64,000 bases of DNA from Cupriavidus laharis (GTDB taxonomy: Bacteria > Pseudomonadota > Gammaproteobacteria > Burkholderiales > Burkholderiaceae): contig NZ_CAJZAI010000010.1 in assembly GCF_914271435.1 (NCBI RefSeq), forward strand, positions 62,001 to 126,000, written 5' to 3'. Shown one piece after another: positions 52,310 through 60,290 of the stretch (positions are counted from its first letter, which is position 1; each line of letters opens with the position of its first letter). The notes below the pieces were generated by a model. The model made no database searches, was not told the origin of the DNA, and saw only the letters and a program-made list of their open reading frames with translations. Made by a program: the position numbers and the translations under genes.

Positions 52310-52864
52310 CTAACGAGCGGATTCGCCAGAGCCAGACGGCACGCGCTCCAGCTCCCGCCACGCCAGCCACAGCCGCGTATCGAACTCAAGCTGGTGATAG
52401 CGCGGCTCCATGTGCTCGCACAGGCGATAGAACGCCTTGTTGTGGTCGCTCTCTTTCAGGTGGGAGAGTTCGTGCACGACGATCATGCGCAGGAATTCGG
52501 GCGGCGCCTCCTTGAACAGCGACGCCACGCGGATTTCCTTCTTGGCCTTGAGCTTGCCACCCTGCACGCGGGAGATCGCAGTATGCAGGCCGAGCGCCTT
52601 GTGGGCCGTGTCGAGCCGGGCGTCATAGCCGACCTTGTGCAGCGGCGGGGCGCTGCGCAGGAATTCCTGCTTCAGTTCGGACGCATAGTCATACAGCGCG
52701 CGGTCGGACTGTACGCCGTGCCGGGTCGGGTAGCGGCGCGCGATGTGTTCGCCGAGCTTGCCGGCCGCGGCAAGATTGCGCACCTGGTCGAGCACGCCGG
52801 GCGGATAGCCGCCCAGGAAGCGCATCGGATCCTTTGCGGATGGCTGCCAGGTGTTTCCGTTCAC
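52310..52864 (-). CDS. YgjP-like (DUF45) zinc metallopeptidase
   Basis: A 184-residue protein with a HELSHLKESDH motif: H131, E132, H135 and a third ligand H141. This fits the YgjP/WLM-like DUF45 family, annotated as M48-type metallopeptidase; the in vivo substrate is not known. The rest, such as EFLRMIVV before the motif and LCEHMEPRYHQLEFDTRLWLAWREL after it, is family-typical. No signal peptide. The small His6-tailed gene lies 10 bases upstream on the same strand, so the two are likely co-transcribed. Confidence 0.85.
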   Translation of the reverse strand: MNGNTWQPSAKDPMRFLGGYPPGVLDQVRNLAAAGKLGEHIARRYPTRHGVQSDRALYDYASELKQEFLRSAPPLHKVGYDARLDTAHKALGLHTAISRVQGGKLKAKKEIRVASLFKEAPPEFLRMIVVHELSHLKESDHNKAFYRLCEHMEPRYHQLEFDTRLWLAWRELERVPSGSGESAR

Positions 52865-52874
52865 TGCGCGCGGA

Positions 52875-53096
52875 TCAGTGGTGGTGATGGTGGTGCATCC
52901 AGCTGTTGTCCATCGAATTGACGAAGGACTCCACGGCGTCCTTGTCGCCGGTGGCGTGGCGCATCATCTCGCCGCACTTGCAGAAGCCCTGGTACGGCGT
53001 GATATGCGAGCAGGCCGAGGTCTTCTGCAGGTACAGCGTGACGGGCTTCGTGCACTTCTTGCACTTGAACTTCAGGGTCAGGGCGGGTTTGCTCAT
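52875..53096 (-). CDS. Small Cys-rich putative metal-binding protein with a C-terminal His6 tail
   Basis: A 73-residue basic protein not tied to a named family here. Five Cys (C12, C15, C29, C39, C41) in KCKKC and FCKCGE patterns suggest a zinc-ribbon-like fold. Residues 68-73 are six consecutive His, encoded CAC/CAT mixed, right before the TGA stop. It starts at ATG 53096 and sits ten bases upstream of the YgjP-like peptidase gene. The His tail could bind Zn, Ni or Cu. The function is unknown. Confidence 0.7.
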   Translation of the reverse strand: MSKPALTLKFKCKKCTKPVTLYLQKTSACSHITPYQGFCKCGEMMRHATGDKDAVESFVNSMDNSWMHHHHHH

Positions 53097-53238
53097 GGGC
53101 GAATGAAATCAATGAGTTAGCGCTACGGCGAACCCTGAATTGTACCGGGCGCGCCGGCATTTCGCAGACCGGTGGGCACCTGCTTTGTTAAACTCCGCCC
53201 ATTCCCAAAATTCCCGAAAAGCACGGACACCGCACTCC

Positions 53239-54906
53239 ATGGCTCAGTACGTTTTCACCATGAACCGCGTGGGCAAGATCGTTCCGCCCAAGCGTCACAT
53301 CCTGAAGGACATCTCGCTGTCCTTTTTCCCCGGCGCCAAGATCGGCGTGCTGGGCCTGAACGGCTCGGGCAAGTCCACGCTGCTGAAGATCATGGCGGGG
53401 CTGGACAAGGAGATCGAGGGCGAAGCCACGCCGATGCCGAACCTGAACATCGGCTACCTGCCGCAGGAACCGCAACTCGATCCCGAGCAGACCGTGCGTG
53501 AATCGGTGGAAGAAGCGCTGGGCGGCGTGTTCGAGGCGCGCAAGAAGCTCGACGAGATCTACGCTGCCTATGCCGAGCCGGATGCGGACTTCGATGCACT
53601 TGCGGCCGACCAGGCCAAGTACGAAGCCATCCTGGCTGCCAGCGACGGCAACAATGCCGAGCTGCAACTCGAAATCGCTGCCGACGCGCTGCGCCTGCCG
53701 CCGTGGGAGGCCAAGGTCGGCCATCTGTCGGGTGGCGAGAAGCGCCGCGTGGCACTGTGCCGCCTGCTGCTGTCGCGCCCCGACATGCTGCTGCTCGACG
53801 AACCGACCAACCACCTGGATGCCGAGTCGGTGGACTGGCTGGAGCAGTTCCTGACCCGCTTCCCGGGCACCGTGGTGGCCGTGACCCACGACCGCTACTT
53901 CCTCGACAATGCTGCCGAGTGGATCCTGGAACTCGACCGCGGCCAGGGCATTCCCTGGAAGGGCAACTACAGCTCGTGGCTGGACCAGAAGGAAGCGCGC
54001 CTCAAGCAGGAAGAGGCCAGCGAATCGGCCCGCCAGAAGGCGCTGCACAAGGAACTGGAGTGGGTGCGCCAGAACCCGAAGGGCCGCCAGGCCAAGTCCA
54101 AGGCGCGTCTGGCCCGTTTCGACGAACTGAACAGCCAGGAATACCAGAAGCGCAACGAAACCCAGGAAATCTTCATCCCCGTGGGTGAGCGCCTGGGCAA
54201 CGAAGTCATCGAGTTCGACAACGTCAGCAAGGGTTTTGGCGACCGCATGCTGATCGAAAACCTGAGCTTCAAGGTGCCGCCGGGCGCCATCGTCGGCATC
54301 ATCGGCCCGAACGGCGCCGGTAAATCGACGTTCTTCAAGATGCTCACGGGCAAGGAACAGCCGGACAGCGGCGAGATCAAGATCGGGCCGACCGTGAAGA
54401 TGGCCTTCGTCGACCAGAGCCGTGATGCGCTGGATGGCAGCAAGACCGTGTTCGAGGAGATTTCGGGCGGCGCCGACATCCTGACCGTGGGCCGGTATGA
54501 AACCCCGTCGCGCGCCTACATCGGCCGCTTCAACTTCAAGGGTGGCGACCAGCAGAAGCAGGTCGGCACGCTGTCGGGCGGTGAACGCGGCCGCCTGCAC
54601 ATGGCCAAGACGCTGATCGCCGGCGGCAACGTGCTGCTGCTCGATGAGCCGTCGAACGACCTGGACGTGGAAACGCTGCGTGCGCTCGAAGACGCGCTGC
54701 TGGAATTCGCCGGCTGCGTGATGGTGATCTCGCACGATCGCTGGTTCCTGGACCGTATCGCGACGCACATCCTGGCCTTCGAAGGCGATTCGCACGTGGA
54801 ATTCTTCCCGGGCAACTACCAGGAATACGAGGCGGACAAGAAGCGCCGCCTGGGTGAGGAAGGCGCCAAGCCGAAGCGGATCCGCTACAAGCCGATTTCG
54901 CGCTGA
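53239..54906 (+). CDS. ettA: Energy-dependent translational throttle EttA (ABC-F)
   Basis: A 555-residue ABC-F ATPase that binds the ribosomal E site and gates translation elongation by the ATP/ADP ratio. From ATG 53239 the length equals E. coli EttA. Two ABC domains are seen: Walker [10 protein letters not shown] (39-47) with [14 protein letters not shown] and DEPTNHLD, and GPNGAGKST with [13 protein letters not shown] and DEPSNDLD. The linker (PtIM) between them is charged and helical; the arm insertion in domain 1 is present. No membrane parts. The open frame extends to 53140 without support. A strong terminator follows. Confidence 0.96.
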   Translation: MAQYVFTMNRVGKIVPPKRHILKDISLSFFPGAKIGVLGLNGSGKSTLLKIMAGLDKEIEGEATPMPNLNIGYLPQEPQLDPEQTVRESVEEALGGVFEARKKLDEIYAAYAEPDADFDALAADQAKYEAILAASDGNNAELQLEIAADALRLPPWEAKVGHLSGGEKRRVALCRLLLSRPDMLLLDEPTNHLDAESVDWLEQFLTRFPGTVVAVTHDRYFLDNAAEWILELDRGQGIPWKGNYSSWLDQKEARLKQEEASESARQKALHKELEWVRQNPKGRQAKSKARLARFDELNSQEYQKRNETQEIFIPVGERLGNEVIEFDNVSKGFGDRMLIENLSFKVPPGAIVGIIGPNGAGKSTFFKMLTGKEQPDSGEIKIGPTVKMAFVDQSRDALDGSKTVFEEISGGADILTVGRYETPSRAYIGRFNFKGGDQQKQVGTLSGGERGRLHMAKTLIAGGNVLLLDEPSNDLDVETLRALEDALLEFAGCVMVISHDRWFLDRIATHILAFEGDSHVEFFPGNYQEYEADKKRRLGEEGAKPKRIRYKPISR

Positions 54907-54922
54907 TTGGTGCGGCAATAGC

Positions 54923-54954
54923 AAAAAAGCCAGGCTCTTGTGCCTGGCTTTTTT
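54923..54954. terminator. Bidirectional terminator between ettA and the metallophosphoesterase gene
   Basis: AAAAAAGCCAGGC (54923-54935) pairs with GCCTGGCTTTTTT (54942-54954). Six T on either strand after the stem; an excellent intrinsic terminator for both converging genes. Confidence 0.93.
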
Positions 54955-54984
54955 CATTCTTGGGCGGTTCTTTTGGCACTAGCC

Positions 54985-56115
54985 TTACGCCCGCACCAGC
55001 CTCACCCGCGTAATCTCCGACGGCGCCCCAAACCGCTTCGGCGGCCCCCAATATCCCGTCCCCCGGCTGACATAGACCCACATCGACCCATGCCGCACCA
55101 ATCCCGCGGTGTATGGCTGCTGCATCGGCACGAACAGGTTCCACGGCCAGAACTGGCCGCCATGGGTATGGCCTGACAACTGGAGGTCAAAGCCTGCCTC
55201 GACCGCTGCCGGCGCCGTGCGCGGCTGGTGGGCCAGCAGCACGCGCGCGCCCGCTTGCGGCGCGCCTGCCAGCGCGCGCATCGGGTCGCTGCGGTGGTGC
55301 TCGTGGAACCGGCCCGCCGAGTAGTCGGTCACGCCGGCCAGCACCAGCACATCGCCGCCGTGGTCGAGCGCCACATGCTCGTTCATCAGCACGCGCAGGC
55401 CGAGCCGCCGCAGTTCGGCGATCCACGGTTCGGCACCGGAGTAATACTCATGGTTGCCGGTGACGAAGTACACGCCATGACGCGCCTGCAGCCGTGCCAG
55501 CGGCGCGGTATGGGCGGACAGTTCGCGCACAGTGCCGTCGACAAGGTCGCCGGTGATGGCCACGGCGTCGGCCTCCAGGCTGTTGACCCGGTCGACGATG
55601 CGGTCCAGATAGGGGCGCTTGATGGTGGGGCCGACGTGGATGTCGCTGATCTGGGCGATCGTGAAGCCATGCAGCGCCTCGGGCAGGCCGCTGACCGGCA
55701 CGTCGACCTCGACCACCCGCGCCAGCCGCCGCGCATTGACATAGCCGGCCAGCGTCACCAGCAGCGCCAGCAACGGCACTGCGGCGGCACTCCAGGCGTG
55801 CAGTCCGGCCGGCTGCCAGCCCGTCAGCCAGGCAACGGCCAGCACGATATCGCGCGCCAGCGTCGCCACCAGCAGGGTGGAGAAGAAGCCCATGGCCAGC
55901 ATGCCGATCCAGGACACGGCGTCCGACCATGGCTGGCTGACGCGGCGTGCCAGCAGGCCCGCGGGCAGCAGCATGCATGACAGGGCCAGCCAGGCGCCGC
56001 TCAGCGCCTTGACCAGCAAGGGCACCGGCAGGTCCGGCAACAGGCGCCAGGCGATGTAGGCGTGCAACAGTGCCGTGATGGCACCAGCGGTCAGGATGGT
56101 GGTCCGTGGGGGCAT
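54985..56115 (-). CDS. Membrane-anchored calcineurin-like metallophosphoesterase
   Basis: A 376-residue protein with about four N-terminal membrane segments (between about 5 and 140) and a C-terminal phosphoesterase domain. Metal-binding motifs are in order: QISDIHVG, ITGDLVDG, TGNHEYYSG, LLAHQP and LSGHTHGGQF. This is the YkuE/YaeI-like class, some of which act on lipid head groups; the substrate here is unknown. I chose ATG 56115 because residues encoded upstream (to 56265) are low-complexity with no family likeness and the membrane part starts right after. It converges with ettA. Confidence 0.86.
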   Translation of the reverse strand: MPPRTTILTAGAITALLHAYIAWRLLPDLPVPLLVKALSGAWLALSCMLLPAGLLARRVSQPWSDAVSWIGMLAMGFFSTLLVATLARDIVLAVAWLTGWQPAGLHAWSAAAVPLLALLVTLAGYVNARRLARVVEVDVPVSGLPEALHGFTIAQISDIHVGPTIKRPYLDRIVDRVNSLEADAVAITGDLVDGTVRELSAHTAPLARLQARHGVYFVTGNHEYYSGAEPWIAELRRLGLRVLMNEHVALDHGGDVLVLAGVTDYSAGRFHEHHRSDPMRALAGAPQAGARVLLAHQPRTAPAAVEAGFDLQLSGHTHGGQFWPWNLFVPMQQPYTAGLVRHGSMWVYVSRGTGYWGPPKRFGAPSEITRVRLVRA

Positions 56116-56489
56116 GGGGGCGCGCAGGGAGGACAGTCCTGTAAAGGTGGGGCCGGCGCGGCGCGCGTTCAAGGGGGGCACGCTGCCGGCGTGGCCACAA
56201 TGTGCCATTGCCGGCAGCTGCGGGGATTTACCGCCGATCTCCGGCGATCCAACCGACATCGGCATGTGACACCGCCGGCGCGCGTCACGCGCACTGTGGG
56301 TAGTGATCTGAGCCCTTTGCGGCTTCGTGCTGAATGTTTTTGAAACGGATTGTCCGCCCTTGCGGGCTCATCTAGATTCGCACACAAGGGCGCCAGTTGT
56401 GCAGCATCGTGCCCAGCGTTCGTCGGTCCTGCCTGTGCATGGCACGGCGGCAGGGCCATGCTGCGGTCATCCCCAGCCGGAGATTAGCC
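56116..56489. other. 374-base divergent intergenic region
   Basis: Between the metallophosphoesterase and the large secreted-protein gene. GC-rich, with an AT-richer patch at 56331-56350 and a short hairpin CCGCCC/GGGC near 56355. No promoter reaches a convincing match and no RNA family is recognised. If the longer metallophosphoesterase start at 56265 were used, the gap would shrink to 224 bases. Confidence 0.5.
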
Positions 56490-58871
56490 ATGTCGTTTCG
56501 CCTGAAGCCCGCCAGCGCGCTGGTGGCTGCCGTCTGTATCGCGCTGGCACCGGTCGCGCCGCAGGCCGCCACGCCGCCCAAGACGGTCACCCCGCTGACC
56601 TGGCCGCGCAATTTTGACGCCGCCAGCGAGCATGTCGAGCTGTACCAGCCCGAGATCGAGAAATGGGAGGGCAACCGAATGTCCGGCCGTGCCGCGGTGG
56701 CGGTCGGCGCCAAGGACGGGACGCCGACCTATGGCGTGGTCCATTTCACCGCGGTCGCCGATATCGACAAGCCGTCGGCGCTGGTACAGCTCACCCAGAT
56801 CACCATCGAAAGCGTCGAGGTGCCGACGCGCCCCGACGCTGCCGACCAGGTGCGCAGCGCGCTGGTGGCCAGGCTGCCGGCCAAGGGGCTGACCGTGCCG
56901 CTGGACGAGCTTCAGGCCAGCTACGCCGTATCGCGCCAGTTGGCCAGTACGGCGCGGGTGCCTGTGAAGAACGATGCACCGCAGATTGTCTTTGCCACCA
57001 CGCCGACCCTGCTGGTGCTGGTCGATGGCGAGCCGGCCTGGCGCGCCGTGCCGGGCACCGGCTACGAACGCGCGCTCAACAGCCGCGCCATGCTGCTGCG
57101 CGAGCCCGGCGGCGAGCTGTACTTGCAGGCGGCAGGCTACTGGTACCGTTCGGAATCCGCCGGCGGCGCATGGGAAGTGATGTCGACCGTGCCGAAGGCC
57201 CTGCAGGCCGCGGCGACCAAGGCCGCGGCAGCGTCCAAGCCCGATGCGATGCTGCCTTCGGGCGGCAAGCGCCCCGCGCGCGCGCCTGACATCCTGCTGG
57301 CGACGCGGCCGACCGAGCTCGTGGTCACCAGCGGCGCGCCGCAGATGACGCCGGTAGGCGGTGGCGGGCTGTTGACCATGTCCAATGCGGACCATGCGGT
57401 GTTTGTCGATCCGGCTTCCAACAACTACTACGTGCTGGTATCCGGCCGCTGGTTCCGGGCGCCGATGCTGACGGGGCCGTGGCAGTACGTGCCGGGTGCC
57501 GAGTTGCCGGCCGATTTCGCCAAGATTGCCCCGAACGACCCCAAGGCCAACGTGTTGGTGTCGGTGCCCGGCACACCGCAGGCGAAGGAAGCCGCGATCG
57601 CCGCCACCATCCCGCAGACGGCGACCGTGTCCCGCGCCAAGGCGGCGCTGACCGTGGCCTATGACGGCGCGCCGCGCTTGGTGCCGATCACTGGCACTTC
57701 GCTCAGCTACGCGGTCAACACCGGCACGCCCGTCATCGAGGTGGACAGCAGCCATTACTACGCCGTGGCCAACGGTGTCTGGTTCACGGCGCCCACCCCA
57801 ACGGGCACCTGGCGCGTGGCGACCGAGGTGCCGTCGGCCATCTACACGATCCCGCCGAGTTCACCGATCTACTACGTGACCTACGTGCGCATCTACTCGG
57901 TCACGCCGGACACGGTCGTGGTGGGCTACACACCCGGCTACATGGGTGTGGTGGTCAGCGCCGACGGCACCGTGGTGTATGGCACCGGCTATGTCTACCC
58001 GGCGTACGTGGGCGGGGTCTACTACGGCTACCCGGTCACCTACGGCTATGGCGCCGGCTTCGGCATCGGCCTGGCCGAGGGGTTTGCGTTCGGCTTTGCG
58101 GCCGGCGCCTTCTGGGGCGCGGCATCGCCGTACTGGGGGCCGTACTGGTGGGGTGGCCCCTACAACTGGAACTACGTGAACGTGAACCAGGCCAACTTCT
58201 ACGGCCGCTGGGGACAGGGCACGGTCACGCATGCCCAGGGCTGGAACGCCTGGACCGGAACCGAGTGGCGCGGCACCGCGGCTTCCGGATTCAATCCGGC
58301 CACAGGCGCCCACTTTCAGGGCAGCCGTGGCGCCGCGTTCAACCCGTATTCCGGCAATTTCGCGGCGGGGCGGCAGGGGGCGTTTGCCAATCCGTCCACC
58401 GGCCGTGAAGGCGCCGGGCGCGGCGGCGTCGTCGGCAACGAATACACCGGCAACTACGCGGCCGGGCGCCAGGCCGCGGGCTACAACGCCCAGACCGGGC
58501 GCGTGGGCGCCGCCGAGGTGGGCGTCGCCGGCAATGCCCAGACCGGCCAGCACACGGCCGCCAGCCGTGGCTTTGTCGCCAACCCGGACAAGGGCAATGC
58601 GGTGGTCTGGAACAACGGCAATGTCTATGCCGGGCACGACGGGTCTGTGTACCAGCACACCGACAACGGCTGGCAAAAGCACACGCCAGGCGGCTGGGAA
58701 CCCGTGCAACCCAACAACGAAGTCACCGGCCGGCTGGATCAGCAACGCCAGGCGCGTGAGATCGGGCAGCAGCGCTTCCAGGGCGCGGCGCGGCAGTGGC
58801 AGGGCGGTGGCCGTTTCGGCGGCGGGGGCTTCCACGGCGGTGGCCGGTTCCATGGCGGTTTCCGGCGCTGA
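56490..58871 (+). CDS. Large secreted repeat protein of unknown function
   Basis: A 793-residue exported protein from ATG 56490 (GGAG upstream), signal peptide ending near AAPQAAT (about 26). Three copies of a roughly 30-residue motif of type YY-V-x-GxWF-AP-x-GxW-V occur (about residues 208-235, 310-345 and 420-455). An aromatic/Gly-rich hydrophobic stretch (about 498-567, many Y, G, W) follows, then Asn/Gly/Thr repeats such as FNPATGA, FNPYSGN, ANPSTGR and NEYTGNYAAGRQ (about 598-703), and a Gly/Phe/His/Arg-rich end. I do not recognise a named family. A structural surface or carbohydrate-interacting role is possible but unproven. Confidence 0.8.
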   Translation: MSFRLKPASALVAAVCIALAPVAPQAATPPKTVTPLTWPRNFDAASEHVELYQPEIEKWEGNRMSGRAAVAVGAKDGTPTYGVVHFTAVADIDKPSALVQLTQITIESVEVPTRPDAADQVRSALVARLPAKGLTVPLDELQASYAVSRQLASTARVPVKNDAPQIVFATTPTLLVLVDGEPAWRAVPGTGYERALNSRAMLLREPGGELYLQAAGYWYRSESAGGAWEVMSTVPKALQAAATKAAAASKPDAMLPSGGKRPARAPDILLATRPTELVVTSGAPQMTPVGGGGLLTMSNADHAVFVDPASNNYYVLVSGRWFRAPMLTGPWQYVPGAELPADFAKIAPNDPKANVLVSVPGTPQAKEAAIAATIPQTATVSRAKAALTVAYDGAPRLVPITGTSLSYAVNTGTPVIEVDSSHYYAVANGVWFTAPTPTGTWRVATEVPSAIYTIPPSSPIYYVTYVRIYSVTPDTVVVGYTPGYMGVVVSADGTVVYGTGYVYPAYVGGVYYGYPVTYGYGAGFGIGLAEGFAFGFAAGAFWGAASPYWGPYWWGGPYNWNYVNVNQANFYGRWGQGTVTHAQGWNAWTGTEWRGTAASGFNPATGAHFQGSRGAAFNPYSGNFAAGRQGAFANPSTGREGAGRGGVVGNEYTGNYAAGRQAAGYNAQTGRVGAAEVGVAGNAQTGQHTAASRGFVANPDKGNAVVWNNGNVYAGHDGSVYQHTDNGWQKHTPGGWEPVQPNNEVTGRLDQQRQAREIGQQRFQGAARQWQGGGRFGGGGFHGGGRFHGGFRR

Positions 58872-58962
58872 TACGTACGGCAGCAACGCCGGATCGGCCC
58901 AATGGCGTGACCGCCGGCGTGCGTGACGAAATGAGTAAACACGGGCACAAAAAATTTGAATT

Positions 58963-59002
58963 GGCGCGCCTTTGGGCGCGCCGTAACCTGCCTGAACAGG
59001 CA
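58963..59002. promoter_or_regulatory. Hairpin and palindrome upstream of the RND efflux operon
   Basis: GGCGCGCC (58963-58970) repeats inverted at 58975-58982 around TTTG, and 58989-59002 reads TGCCTGAACAGGCA, a dyad with 6-base arms. The second fits a repressor operator. The A-rich stretch before the hairpin gives it terminator shape on the minus strand. Confidence 0.4.
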
Positions 59003-59081
59003 CCGGATCGGCCGGCTTGGACCCGCCGTGTCCGGCACGAGGGCGGCCATGGTTGCTGGCACAGGAGGTCACGTGAGGACA

Positions 59082-60290
59082 ATGCTCAACTGGCGCAGTG
59101 CAGCGGTGCTGCTTGCGGTCTTGCTGGTAGCGGGCTGCGGCAAGGAAAAGCCCGCGGCAGTTGCTCCTCCGGCGGCCGAGGTCGGGGTCATGACGGTGGC
59201 GCTGCGGGACGTGCCGCTGGTCTACGATTTTGTCGGCCAGACCGAGAGTTCGCAGCAGGTGGAGATCCGGGCGCGCGTCAACGGCTTCCTCGACAAGCGG
59301 GTCTACACCGAAGGCGCCGTGGTCAAAGCCGGCCAGACCCTGTTCCTGATGGACCGCAAGCCGTTCGAGGCCACCTTGCAGGCGGCCGAGGCGGAGCTGG
59401 CGCAGCAGCAGGCACGCCTGACCACGGCACGCGCGGACCTGAAGCGCGTGCGGCCGCTGGCCGAGCGCAACGCCCTGAGCCAGCGCGACCTGGATGATGC
59501 CGTCGGCAAGGAGCAGGCTGCCGCCGCGGCCGTCGAAGGCGCACGGGCCAACGTCATCAGCGCCAGGCTCAACCTGGGCTATACGACCATCACGTCGCCG
59601 GTGGCTGGCCTGTCAAGCTTCGCCAAGCGCCAGCCGGGCTCCTACATTGACGCAACCAACAGCCTGCTCACGTACGTGGCCAGGCTCGACCCGATGTGGG
59701 TGAACTTCAGCCTGTCCGAGAACGAGGTGCTGAGGATCCGCACGGAGCGCGAATCCGGCGCGATCAAGTACCCCGATCAGGACAAGTTCGATGTCGTCAT
59801 CGTGCTGGCGGATGGCACGGAGTTCCCAAACCACGGGCGGATCGCCTTCGCCGATGCGTCGTTCAACGCGGAAACCGGCACCTACCTGGTCCGCGCCGAG
59901 GTGGCCAATCCGGAGGGCGTGCTGCGCCCCGGCCAGTTCGTTCGGGTCAAGGTGCATGGCGCCACGCGCACGAATGCGATCGCCGTGCCGCAGGACGCGA
60001 TCATCCAGAGCCAGCGCGGCCAGACGGTCTGGGTGATCGGGCCTGACAACAAGGCCCAGCAGCGGGTGGTCGATGTCGGCGAGTGGACCGGCAACAACTG
60101 GGTGGTACGTTCCGGACTGAAGCCCGGGGAGCGCGTCGCAGTGAGCGGCACGCTGCGCCTGGCGCCGGGCGCACCCGTGAAGGCGGTTGAGGCCAGGCCT
60201 GGTGCCGCGCCCGCTGCGGCCAGCGGCGCCGCGGCGGCGCCTGCGGCCCCGGCATCGGGCGCAGCGGCAGCGGCAGGGGGCAAGTCATGA
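59082..60290 (+). CDS. RND efflux periplasmic adaptor (AcrA/MexA-like)
   Basis: A membrane-fusion lipoprotein linking the pump to the outer-membrane channel, 402 residues from ATG 59082. The lipobox VAGC gives lipidated Cys19. Lipoyl halves, the alpha-hairpin ([44 protein letters not shown]) and the beta-barrel domain are typical. GTG 59073, directly after a perfect AGGAGGT, is an equally good start and adds three residues. The C-terminal tail is Ala/Pro/Gly-rich. The stop overlaps the pump start. Confidence 0.92.
   Translation: MLNWRSAAVLLAVLLVAGCGKEKPAAVAPPAAEVGVMTVALRDVPLVYDFVGQTESSQQVEIRARVNGFLDKRVYTEGAVVKAGQTLFLMDRKPFEATLQAAEAELAQQQARLTTARADLKRVRPLAERNALSQRDLDDAVGKEQAAAAAVEGARANVISARLNLGYTTITSPVAGLSSFAKRQPGSYIDATNSLLTYVARLDPMWVNFSLSENEVLRIRTERESGAIKYPDQDKFDVVIVLADGTEFPNHGRIAFADASFNAETGTYLVRAEVANPEGVLRPGQFVRVKVHGATRTNAIAVPQDAIIQSQRGQTVWVIGPDNKAQQRVVDVGEWTGNNWVVRSGLKPGERVAVSGTLRLAPGAPVKAVEARPGAAPAAASGAAAAPAAPASGAAAAAGGKS

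Noticed and set aside
52875..52892. Engineered His-tag or vector contamination
   Set aside because: The codons continue a natural frame with Cys motifs, flanking genes are intact and no vector-like sequence is present, so a natural tail is the simpler view.
53188..54957. 589-residue minus-strand frame opposite ettA
   Set aside because: Shadow of ettA; crosses the bidirectional terminator at 54923-54954.
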